A stretch of DNA of 6,536 bases from Alistipes sp. (GCA_017934845.1 JAGBIR010000069.1:1-6536), one strand, 5' to 3'; positions 1-4,951 are shown, counted from the first letter of the stretch. Notes: a model not told the origin generated them from the letters alone. Numbers and translations are program-made.

Positions 1-98
<98 letters not shown>

Positions 99-99
99 C

Positions 100-137
100 A
101 AAGGAGCAAGCCAATAAGGTTTGCTCCTTTTCTTTTT
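100..137 (+). terminator. Rho-independent terminator of the rRNA operon
   Basis: A perfect 10-bp stem (AAAGGAGCAA at 100-109 with TTGCTCCTTT at 121-130) and an 11-nt loop are followed by TCTTTTT. It lies immediately after the 5S rRNA. Confidence 0.85.
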
Positions 138-285
138 GCATATAGCACCATATCTTTTGCACAAGACTTAAATTGGCTGTTGGGCTGTACGTATAGTACT
201 ATCCCAGCAGCCAATTTTTCGCTTTGTACAAAATCTACGGCACTCTATACAAAAATCAAGAGGAGCAAGTTTTGTGCTATATGCA
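137..285. repeat. Nested inverted-repeat element downstream of 5S
   Basis: A perfect 12-bp inverted repeat (TGCATATAGCAC at 137-148, GTGCTATATGCA at 274-285) bounds about 150 bp with no convincing ORF. Inside is a second, stronger hairpin: 15 bp with one G-T wobble (170-184 with 203-217), loop 185-202, followed by TTTTT at 215-219, so it could act as a second plus-strand terminator. A third, alternative pairing links GCACAAGACTT (159-169) with AAGTTTTGTGC (268-278). AGGAGCAAG of the first terminator stem (102-110) recurs at 261-269. No clear target-site duplication flanks it. It could be a degenerate mobile-element remnant, a processed rRNA trailer structure or a terminator cluster; the sequence alone does not decide. 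Confidence 0.4.
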
Positions 286-362
286 GAGAGAAATGAGATT
301 AATTTTTGGTTAGGGATTCCGAATGTAGATTATACACATACCTATATTTATATTAAATAAAT

Positions 363-398
363 AACTCGCAACAGTTTTATTCTGCTGCGAGTTTTTTT
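363..398 (+). terminator. Terminator hairpin, probably bidirectional, facing the beta-barrel gene
   Basis: AACTCGCAACAG (363-374) pairs with CTGCTGCGAGTT (382-393) with one A-C mismatch, and seven T's follow at 392-398 on the plus strand. Read on the minus strand, the same hairpin lies just after the stop of the beta-barrel gene and is followed by the T/A-rich ATTTATTTAATA. It therefore probably terminates that gene and also blocks any remaining read-through from the rRNA operon. Confidence 0.65.
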
Positions 399-414
399 AT
401 ATTTTGGATTAGGC

Positions 415-969
415 TTAGAAATAGTATTTGAATCCTATTGTAGGATTGACACCGAGATTGACCCCAAATGTGCTGGTAGCCTCATAATCGAAAAGCTCAG
501 TATAGCTCATTGACGCTACACTTGCTGTGAATCCGAGTCGTTTAGTGGGACGAAATTCAAGGGCGAAAAGGTTTATGCCGATTCCGAATCCTGGAATGGT
601 TTCACCTACTGCTGCTGCCATTGCAAAGCAAACAGTTAGTGATGGAGTATAGAATATGTTGTCAGTAAGTCTTGCGTAGTAGGTAATATTTGGGCCTATA
701 GTTAAAGCGTGAATATTGAAGCTATCAGCTGAAAAACCATAACTTGCTTCAGCTCCTAGTTTTAGTTTATTTGCTATGAAATATCCAAATTCAAATGATG
801 CACTTGCATTTATTGTTGATGTTGTACTATTATTCATACCGTGAATAAAACTAGAGCTGATGCCTGCGCCTAACATTCCGCCGATATAAGAGTCACCTTT
901 GTTTTGAGCGGATATTGAATATGTTGCAGTAATAATCATTAAGGCTAAAAGTGTAAAAAATCTTTTCAT
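415..969 (-). CDS. Small secreted outer-membrane beta-barrel protein
   Basis: This is a 184-residue protein predicted to be exported and inserted in the outer membrane; its substrate or role cannot be told from sequence. Residues 1-21 form a signal peptide (MKRFF, a hydrophobic core, cleavage after SISA before QNKG). The mature part is a series of alternating hydrophobic/polar strands rich in Gly, Ser and aromatics (GGMLGAG, FEFGYF, LKLGAEASYGF, IGPNITYYA, GFGIGINLFALEFRP, LGFTASVA). It ends in GFKYYF, the terminal aromatic/Phe pattern recognised by the BAM machinery. The length suits an 8-strand barrel of the OmpW/OmpA-like 'outer membrane beta-barrel' families common in Bacteroidetes. The ATG is chosen because the signal peptide begins there; there is no Shine-Dalgarno, as usual in this phylum. 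It is transcribed alone, between a candidate promoter at 1003-1035 and the hairpin at 363-393. The gene and its flanks look more AT-rich than the neighbouring rnhB/LOG genes, which may mean later acquisition. Confidence 0.85.
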   Translation of the reverse strand: MKRFFTLLALMIITATYSISAQNKGDSYIGGMLGAGISSSFIHGMNNSTTSTINASASFEFGYFIANKLKLGAEASYGFSADSFNIHALTIGPNITYYARLTDNIFYTPSLTVCFAMAAAVGETIPGFGIGINLFALEFRPTKRLGFTASVASMSYTELFDYEATSTFGVNLGVNPTIGFKYYF

Positions 970-1002
970 GTTTTCGTTATATTAGTTTGAGTTTTTATGT
1001 GA

Positions 1003-1035
1003 TGAATCTAGTCCTCCTCTTATTTATTCGACAAA
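1003..1035 (-). promoter_or_regulatory. Candidate Bacteroidetes promoter of the beta-barrel gene
   Basis: On the minus strand, TTTG (1035-1032) is followed after 21 nt by TAGATTCA (1010-1003), a partial match to TAnnTTTG. This would give a leader of about 28 nt before the ATG at 969. An SD-like AGGAGGAC (1018-1011) lies between the two boxes, too far upstream to serve the annotated ATG. The second box is imperfect, so the call is weak. Confidence 0.35.
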
Positions 1036-1062
1036 ACAAAAAGCGCGGACTAAATTCGCTAA

Positions 1063-1195
1063 TATCGGATTCTGTGGTCTTGGACAACCTCACACCCTAA
1101 TATACGGAATAAAGCCCACGCCGAACAAACAGCGTGGGCGTCAAACTTTATTCCATTGGGTGTGTTCAGAAAGTGTCCAAGTTTCAGAATCCCGA
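1063..1195 (-). ncRNA. Rod-shaped structured RNA candidate (orphan RNA or long 5' leader)
   Basis: The two halves of this gene-free stretch pair along almost their whole length. Stems from outside in: TCGGATTCTG (1065-1074) with 1185-1195 (one bulge); CTTGGACA (1079-1086) with TGTCCAAG (1174-1181); CACACCC (1091-1097) with GGGTGTG (1158-1164); AAT (1099-1101) with ATT (1155-1157); GGAATAAA (1106-1113) with TTTATTCC (1147-1154); GCCCACGC (1114-1121) with GCGTGGGC (1132-1139), closed by a 10-nt loop. That is about 43 pairs with small internal loops. The minus strand is preferred because a consensus promoter points into it at 1269-1299 and the tip hairpin has a U-tract in that direction. It may be an orphan small RNA, the trailer/terminator of the LOG operon, or a leader for the beta-barrel gene. 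The rod shape recalls 6S RNA, but I do not recognise a 6S signature. A plus-strand transcript is not excluded: TTCG (1027-1030), 20 nt, then TAAATTCG (1051-1058) is a degenerate promoter that would start near its base. Confidence 0.4.
1106..1154 (-). terminator. Intrinsic terminator at the tip of the rod
   Basis: On the minus strand GCCCACGC (1139-1132), a 10-nt loop and GCGTGGGC (1121-1114) are followed directly by TTTATT (1113-1108); a matching AATAAA lies upstream of the stem. This is a GC-rich stem plus U-tract, about 170 nt beyond the LOG stop. No better terminator is visible between the LOG stop and here. It could end the rnhB-LOG transcript or the RNA started at the 1269-1299 promoter. 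Confidence 0.5.
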
Positions 1196-1268
1196 AATAA
1201 AAGCTAATGCCTTCTGTTTATATGTCTTTTTGTTGTTATTTAATCATAGGCAATTGGTTTTGTTATCA

Positions 1269-1299
1269 CAAATATAGCAATTCTATCGCTAAAATCAAA
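1269..1299 (-). promoter_or_regulatory. Consensus Bacteroidetes promoter with no adjacent gene
   Basis: On the minus strand TTTG (1299-1296) is followed after exactly 19 nt by TATATTTG (1276-1269), a full match to the -33 TTTG / -7 TAnnTTTG pattern. Transcription would start near 1264 and run into the rod-shaped inverted repeat. It begins just 11 bases past the LOG stop codon, and the next minus-strand ORF starts almost 300 nt downstream. Confidence 0.55.
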
Positions 1300-1309
1300 G
1301 CACGGGAGG

Positions 1310-2422
1310 TTACTCCTTGGGGAAGGCTTCGATTTGGGCGACGATCTCCTCTTCGTTGTCGGCGAGTGAGAGGAGTAGATTTTTGTAACGTCCCTTCTCC
1401 ATCAGGTCGCACAGAAGTGGGTAGATGGGAATTTGTCGAGTCCAATAGTCGCTGTCGAGGAACACCATAGGGCTGGCGTAGCCGAAGCTCAAGTAGTGAT
1501 TCTGCACAGCGTCTTGGAATATCTCTTGCAGTGTACCGGCACTTCCGGGCGAGAAGATGATTCCGCCCTTGGCGATCGTAAGGATACCATCTTCTCGGAT
1601 GCTATTTTCGAAATATTTTGCAATATGAGTGGCAAACGGAGTTGCGGGCTCGTGACCATAGAGCCATGTTGGTACGCCCAAGCTAACAAACTGCTGCTGT
1701 GGCCATTGCGCCATAACCTCGAAGGCTGTCGAGAGCCATCGTTCGTCGCGGAATGAGGGTGCTTCGCACAGCACTTTGATTGCTTTATCCAACTCGTCGT
1801 TGTCACGTCCGGCAAACCACGCTCCGAGGTGTGTAGCCTCCATAGCCCCCGGGCCGCCACCGCTAATCATCAAATATCCGCGCTCGGTGAGCTGCTTGCT
1901 GATGCGTGCGACCTTACGGAATGCCTCCTCGGTGCGGAGCAGTCCGTGACCGCCCATGATTCCAACCAGACGGCGTTCGTCGAATGCTGTGAGAAAATCG
2001 TGCATGGCGTCGCTTATCGAGTGGTCGTGCAGTGAGCGGGCGAGTGTGATGCGGATATTGCGTGTGGTCTTGCCTTGTTTCAAGTAGTGCTTATATACAC
2101 GCGTGTCGAAGCACTCCGCCATAGTCGCCGGGTCGGCAGGATCGAAGCCCGCGTAAAGTTCCATAGGACTATAGAGCGTCGAGCGGTAGATGTCGTATGG
2201 CACGCGGATATCGGGCAGCACCATGCAACTCTCGTCTAATTGGCGGCTGACCTTGTCGGGAAGTTCGCACCCCAAGAAAATGCAATCCGAGAAGGTGCGA
2301 ATCGCAGCCAAATCGCTCAACGGAGTGAAATCCAGATTGAGAAAAACGTGCTGACTAACGTGCAACGTCTGCTGCAAAAGTATGGTCAGGCGGTCGGGGG
2401 TGTCGATCTCGATATAGGTCAT
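1310..2422 (-). CDS. LOG family protein (nucleotide 5'-monophosphate phosphoribohydrolase type)
   Basis: LOG/lysine-decarboxylase-like proteins hydrolyse the N-glycosidic bond of nucleoside 5'-monophosphates, giving a base and ribose 5-phosphate. Plant and actinobacterial members make cytokinins; most bacterial ones act in nucleotide turnover. This cytosolic protein has 370 residues. The Rossmann-like core starts near residue 150 (GIMGGHG, 154-160), continues with SGGGPGAMEA (187-196) and carries the signature SPGSAGTLQE (291-300), equivalent to PGGxGTxxE with Ser in place of the second Gly and the key Glu (E300) retained. The first ~145 residues form an N-terminal extension absent from minimal ~190-residue LOG enzymes, so it is a long-type member; substrate preference is unknown. 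The start lies 25 nt after the rnhB stop with no SD and no promoter between, so the two genes are probably co-transcribed. The family call is firm, the precise reaction inferred. Confidence 0.88.
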   Translation of the reverse strand: MTYIEIDTPDRLTILLQQTLHVSQHVFLNLDFTPLSDLAAIRTFSDCIFLGCELPDKVSRQLDESCMVLPDIRVPYDIYRSTLYSPMELYAGFDPADPATMAECFDTRVYKHYLKQGKTTRNIRITLARSLHDHSISDAMHDFLTAFDERRLVGIMGGHGLLRTEEAFRKVARISKQLTERGYLMISGGGPGAMEATHLGAWFAGRDNDELDKAIKVLCEAPSFRDERWLSTAFEVMAQWPQQQFVSLGVPTWLYGHEPATPFATHIAKYFENSIREDGILTIAKGGIIFSPGSAGTLQEIFQDAVQNHYLSFGYASPMVFLDSDYWTRQIPIYPLLCDLMEKGRYKNLLLSLADNEEEIVAQIEAFPKE

Positions 2423-2447
2423 AATGCGCAGTATGTTAATCGTTTAA

Positions 2448-3044
2448 TTAAAATAGTTCGAGCTGTCCTTGCGTGTGGTTAAACGTCAGTCGATGGTAGG
2501 GTGTAAGGCCATATTCGCGAATCGCCATGCGGTGCTGGCGCGTAGGGTAGCCCTTGTTCCGATTCCAGCCATATTGCGGATACTCCTCGTGCAGGCGCAT
2601 CATATATTCGTCGCGGTGGGTCTTGGCCAACACCGAGGCTGCGGCAATATCGGCATATTTCCCGTCACCCTTGACGATACATTGGAACGGCAGGCCGTTG
2701 TGTGAGATGAAACGATTTCCGTCGATAGCCAAAAATTGCGGAGCGATGGAGAGCTGCGAGGCAGCAATGTTCATACCCTCGATCGAGGCCTTCAGGATGT
2801 TGATCTCGTCGATACGCTCGGCTGTAACCTCCGCCACAGCCCACGCCACAGCCTCACGCTCGATAACGCCACGCAACAGGTTGCGCTGTCGCTCGGTCAT
2901 CTGCTTCGAGTCGTTGAGCAGCGGATGGTGAAAGTCGGTAGGCAGAATAACGGCTGCAGCAAATACACTTCCGGCCAGACATCCGCGTCCGGCTTCGTCG
3001 CATCCCGCCTCGATAAGTTCTGTTTGGTAAAAATTTTCAAGCAT
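2448..3044 (-). CDS. rnhB: Ribonuclease HII
   Basis: RNase HII nicks DNA 5' of embedded ribonucleotides to start ribonucleotide excision repair, and cleaves RNA in RNA-DNA hybrids; it is cytosolic and Mg2+/Mn2+ dependent. The 198-residue product has normal length. The diagnostic GCDEAGRGCLAG occupies 14-25, giving catalytic D16 and E17, with the GRG motif (19-21) that recognises the ribonucleotide junction. The third acidic residue is D108 (AIDGN) and the fourth is probably D127 (VKGDGKYADIAAASVLAK). NKGYPT (163-168) and YHRLTFN (183-189, the family's HRxSF position with Leu-Thr) are also present. The last five residues are QLELF, which resembles the bacterial beta-clamp-binding motif. The ATG fits the usual N-terminus a few residues before the DEAGRG strand. 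A TAACTTTG box ends 7 nt upstream, so the mRNA may be leaderless. It is the first gene of a two-gene operon with the LOG gene. Confidence 0.96.
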   Translation of the reverse strand: MLENFYQTELIEAGCDEAGRGCLAGSVFAAAVILPTDFHHPLLNDSKQMTERQRNLLRGVIEREAVAWAVAEVTAERIDEINILKASIEGMNIAASQLSIAPQFLAIDGNRFISHNGLPFQCIVKGDGKYADIAAASVLAKTHRDEYMMRLHEEYPQYGWNRNKGYPTRQHRMAIREYGLTPYHRLTFNHTQGQLELF

Positions 3045-3051
3045 AACATTA

Positions 3052-3059
3052 CAAAGTTA
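3052..3059 (-). promoter_or_regulatory. -7 box of the rnhB-LOG operon promoter
   Basis: TAACTTTG (3059-3052, minus strand) is an exact TAnnTTTG match ending 7 nt before the rnhB ATG, which places the transcription start at or next to the start codon. I find no TTTG at the expected upstream distance; that stretch is A-rich (AAGAGAGCAAAATATTTT), so the -33 element is missing or degenerate. Confidence 0.5.
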
Positions 3060-3066
3060 AAAATAT

Positions 3067-3099
3067 TTTGCTCTCTTGCGTGCTTTTTTCGTAAATTTG
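3067..3099 (+). promoter_or_regulatory. Promoter of the polytopic membrane protein gene
   Basis: TTTG (3067-3070), 21 nt, then TAAATTTG (3092-3099): both boxes match the Bacteroidetes consensus. The predicted start near 3105 gives a leader of about 58 nt before the ATG at 3164. It is divergent from, and lies within a few bases of, the rnhB promoter, so the two transcription units share one ~100-bp control region. Confidence 0.6.
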
Positions 3100-3110
3100 T
3101 GATGTTAATA

Positions 3111-3160
3111 TCCCGCATTGTGGGCCACAAAATGGGGTCGATAGTTGGCGGGAGGGAGTT
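3111..3160 (+). promoter_or_regulatory. Leader hairpin covering an SD-like site
   Basis: TCCCGC (3111-3116) pairs with GCGGGA (3148-3153), enclosing a small hairpin TTGTG (3118-3122) with CACAA (3126-3130). The 3' arm runs into GGGAGGGAG (3150-3158), an SD-like purine run ending 5 nt before the ATG at 3164. Strong SD sequences are uncommon in this phylum, and here the stem would partly hide it. Confidence 0.35.
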
Positions 3161-3163
3161 TTT

Positions 3164-4153
3164 ATGGCAAAGAAAGTTATTCAACATCGTATATTTGATC
3201 TGTCGGTGACGCTGATATTTATCGCGGTGGCTACTACGCTGCGATTGGTGCTATGGCCGAGTGAGAGTGAGTCGATTACAAATGTCGTAACGCCTATAGG
3301 TGGCATCTTGCAGCATTGGCAGGAGTCGGTGCCTGTAATCGCAACCATATTATGGTGCGTGTCGTTGTTTATAGTGGGTTTGGGCGTTGGTCGTCAGGGT
3401 GTGCGTTATTCGATATATCCTGCCTACACGCTTATGGGAATTCCCGTTTTTGGCGTTGTGGCGAGTGCTATTGTAGGTAGTGACGATTTTCTGGTGGCTA
3501 CGGCTGCTATGGTGGTTATGTTCTTGGCATTGAAGAGTATGCTACGCTTTATTATGCGCTCCGAGCGCTTTAGCGATCTGTCGCTCGCGATGTTATACTT
3601 TGGTTTATTGCCATTGATTTATGCGCCAGCAGCGGTGCTGTATGTGGCTTTGCCGGTGATGACACTCTTTGTGAGGGCGTCGTGGCGCGATTTGCTGGTG
3701 TCAATATCGAGTCTGGTGTTGCCTCCTGCCGCGTTATGCTATTGGAATTGGTGCGCCGGAGGAGAGTTCTCTGCGCCTGCCGTAGCAATCTATAATTCGT
3801 TGTTTTCGTCGTCGGATTTTCACTTCTTCGATTCGCTGAATGTAGCGACCATCCTCGTGCTGGGAGTCATCCTTGTGATGTTGTTCTGTACGATGGGCCT
3901 TACTATCTCGGACCGCTATTCGATAAAGGTAAAGTCGCGCGTGGCGTTGCGTTTCAATGCGCTGCTCGCTGCGGTTATTGCCGGAATGTTTTTCCTGCCG
4001 AGTGCGACATCGGTGCAGTATGTGCTTATGGCTACGCCCGTAGCACTTATCGTTCCGCTCTTCTTCGTGCGTATGGGTTTTGGCTTTACCGAGACGATGT
4101 ATCGCCTGATGTTGCTATTGGCGGCTGTGAATATCGTGGTTATGGCTTTTTAA
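3164..4153 (+). CDS. Polytopic inner-membrane protein, function unknown (DUF6427-like?)
   Basis: I do not recognise a function. The 329-residue product is almost entirely hydrophobic, with about nine or ten likely membrane spans near residues 12-31, 56-75, 86-105, 109-127, 139-170 (one or two), 178-195, 227-246, 262-280, 283-303 and 311-328, and no signal peptide or soluble domain. Short basic loops (KSMLRF 124-129, RASWRDLL 171-178, KVKSRVALRF 255-264) give a positive-inside pattern. The segment VRASWRDLLVSISSLVLPP resembles, from memory, a conserved W-R-[DE] loop followed by a helix ending in Pro in uncharacterised Bacteroidetes membrane proteins of the DUF6427 type; this is a lead, not an assignment. 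The ATG at 3164 has an SD-like GGGAGGGAG 5 nt upstream, which supports this start. It is expressed alone from the 3067-3099 promoter, divergent from rnhB. No catalytic motif is visible. Confidence 0.8.
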   Translation: MAKKVIQHRIFDLSVTLIFIAVATTLRLVLWPSESESITNVVTPIGGILQHWQESVPVIATILWCVSLFIVGLGVGRQGVRYSIYPAYTLMGIPVFGVVASAIVGSDDFLVATAAMVVMFLALKSMLRFIMRSERFSDLSLAMLYFGLLPLIYAPAAVLYVALPVMTLFVRASWRDLLVSISSLVLPPAALCYWNWCAGGEFSAPAVAIYNSLFSSSDFHFFDSLNVATILVLGVILVMLFCTMGLTISDRYSIKVKSRVALRFNALLAAVIAGMFFLPSATSVQYVLMATPVALIVPLFFVRMGFGFTETMYRLMLLLAAVNIVVMAF

Positions 4154-4226
4154 GTAATTTTTGGGATGGCCGAGTGGTGTGAAACCCTTTTTTCGACCCA
4201 TAACTATGTGATTTTGAATCGTTAAT

Positions 4227-4257
4227 TTTGAATTTTAAAATTCATTGCATATCTTTG
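4227..4257 (+). promoter_or_regulatory. Promoter of rplS
   Basis: TTTG (4227-4230), exactly 19 nt, then TATCTTTG (4250-4257): a full match to the Bacteroidetes consensus. The start is expected near 4262-4264, about 150 nt before the rplS ATG. A second overlapping candidate is TTTG (4213-4216) with TAATTTTG (4223-4230), but that spacing is far too short, so only the first pair is called. Confidence 0.7.
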
Positions 4258-4263
4258 CAGTCC

Positions 4264-4412
4264 CATATCAACCTCTTATATAGGGTGTAAGGTTAATTTA
4301 GTTCAGATGCCGTGAGGTAGCAGAACTTGGGATTACGAGCCAATGAGCAGTATGGTAGGCCTTATGCAGCGATAATGTTGAATGGATTAATTTATTAGAA
4401 TTTGTTGCAACA
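4264..4412 (+). promoter_or_regulatory. Long structured 5' leader of rplS, possible L19 autoregulatory RNA
   Basis: The predicted transcript has about 150 nt before the rplS ATG. Foldable parts: GTTC (4301-4304) and GAAC (4322-4325) enclosing TGCC-GTGA-GGTA (4308-4319), with an AGA/GCA internal loop; TTGG (4328-4330 region) with CCAA (about 4340-4343); and GCAGTATGG (4348-4356) with CCTTATGC (4360-4367). Ribosomal-protein operons are often autoregulated by the protein binding its own leader, and leader RNAs for L19 have been proposed in other bacteria. Assignment here is inference from position, length and foldability. A 10-codon ORF (4343-4375) lies inside. Confidence 0.45.
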
Positions 4413-4781
4413 ATGAACAAAGATGCAATCATTAAGCTCGTTAACGAGCAGATGTGGACCAAGAGCGAGGCTGATGTACCTCAGTTCGCTGCCGGTGACA
4501 CAATTACAGTAACTTACCGTATTGTCGAGGGTAACAAGGAGCGTTTGCAGAGCTTCCGTGGTGTAGTTATCCAGATTAAGGGTACAGGCAAGACCAAGAT
4601 GTTTACAATCCGTAAGATCTCTAACGGTGTAGGCGTTGAGCGTATCTTCCCTCTCTACTCACCCCACATCGACAAGATTGAGGTTAACAAGTATGGTGTT
4701 GTACGTCGTGCGCGTATCTACTACTTGCGTGAGCTCACAGGTAAGAAGGCTCGTATCAAGGAGCGCAGAATTTCGAAGTAG
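4413..4781 (+). CDS. rplS: 50S ribosomal protein L19
   Basis: L19 sits at the interface between the 50S and 30S subunits and contributes to intersubunit bridges. The 122-residue product has the usual length and family landmarks in order: [24 protein letters not shown] (25-48), the [37 protein letters not shown] core (50-86), then [29 protein letters not shown] (88-116), with a basic C-terminus. The ATG is followed by [10 protein letters not shown], the expected short N-terminal helix; the upstream bases are AT-rich with no SD. Codon use looks biased to a few preferred codons (for example CGT, AAG, GGT), typical of highly expressed genes. It is monocistronic here, with its own promoter, long leader and a strong terminator 20 nt after the stop, and not inside the rpsP-rimM-trmD operon where rplS sits in many other bacteria. 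Confidence 0.98.
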   Translation: MNKDAIIKLVNEQMWTKSEADVPQFAAGDTITVTYRIVEGNKERLQSFRGVVIQIKGTGKTKMFTIRKISNGVGVERIFPLYSPHIDKIEVNKYGVVRRARIYYLRELTGKKARIKERRISK

Positions 4782-4800
4782 TGCATCGCACTGTTCGTTC

Positions 4801-4836
4801 AACCGGAGTTTTCCTTTTGGATTACTCCGGTTTTTT
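4801..4836 (+). terminator. Rho-independent terminator of rplS
   Basis: A perfect 9-bp stem AACCGGAGT (4801-4809) with ACTCCGGTT (4824-4832), a 14-nt loop, and six T's at 4831-4836. It begins 20 bases after the rplS stop. Confidence 0.9.
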
Positions 4837-4841
4837 GTATG

Positions 4842-4947
4842 TACCCCTCTGTCACTAAAGTGACATCTCCCCTATATTAGGGGCGAAGTTTGGGGAGGAG
4901 AAAAATTCTCCCTTTAAGATAGGGGGAGTCCCCGAAGGGGGAGGGGG
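4842..4947. repeat. Hairpin-rich MITE-like repeat with C/G-tract ends
   Basis: The element starts TACCCCTC (4842-4849) and ends GAGGGGGTA (4941-4949), near-perfect inverted ends. Between them is a chain of tight hairpins: GTCACT/AGTGAC (4851-4856, 4859-4864), CCCCTA/TAGGGG (4869-4874, 4878-4883), GGAGAA/TTCTCC (4897-4902, 4906-4911) and CCCC-GAA-GGGG (4930-4940). TATG at 4838-4841 and 4948-4951 could be a target-site duplication if the element ends at 4947. The base composition (C/T runs, then A/G runs) is unlike the surroundings and there is no ORF. It resembles, from memory, dispersed palindromic repeats in gut Bacteroidetes and Firmicutes genomes; copy number cannot be judged from one window. 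Confidence 0.6.
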
Positions 4948-4951
4948 TATG

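Noticed and set aside
1011..1018. AGGAGGAC (minus strand) as ribosome-binding site of the beta-barrel gene
   Set aside because: It is about 41 nt upstream of the ATG, and no alternative start codon follows it at a usable distance.
1063..1195. 6S RNA
   Set aside because: The rod shape is suggestive, but I cannot identify the large central bubble or conserved flanking sequences that define 6S, so the family name is withheld.
1207..1470. Plus-strand 87-codon reading frame overlapping the end of the LOG gene
   Set aside because: It runs antisense through LOG coding sequence and the AT-rich gap, has low-complexity Arg/Gly-rich translation and no homology I can recognise.
2736..3209. Plus-strand 157-codon frame antisense to rnhB and across the divergent promoters
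   Set aside because: It crosses both promoter regions and the start of the membrane-protein gene; its translation looks like a shadow of the rnhB complement.
4163..4194. Terminator after the membrane-protein gene
   Set aside because: A T-run follows GAAACCC, but only a 3-4 bp stem can be formed, so I do not call it.
4842..4947. CRISPR array
   Set aside because: The hairpins are all different and not evenly spaced; there are no repeated units with spacers and no cas genes.
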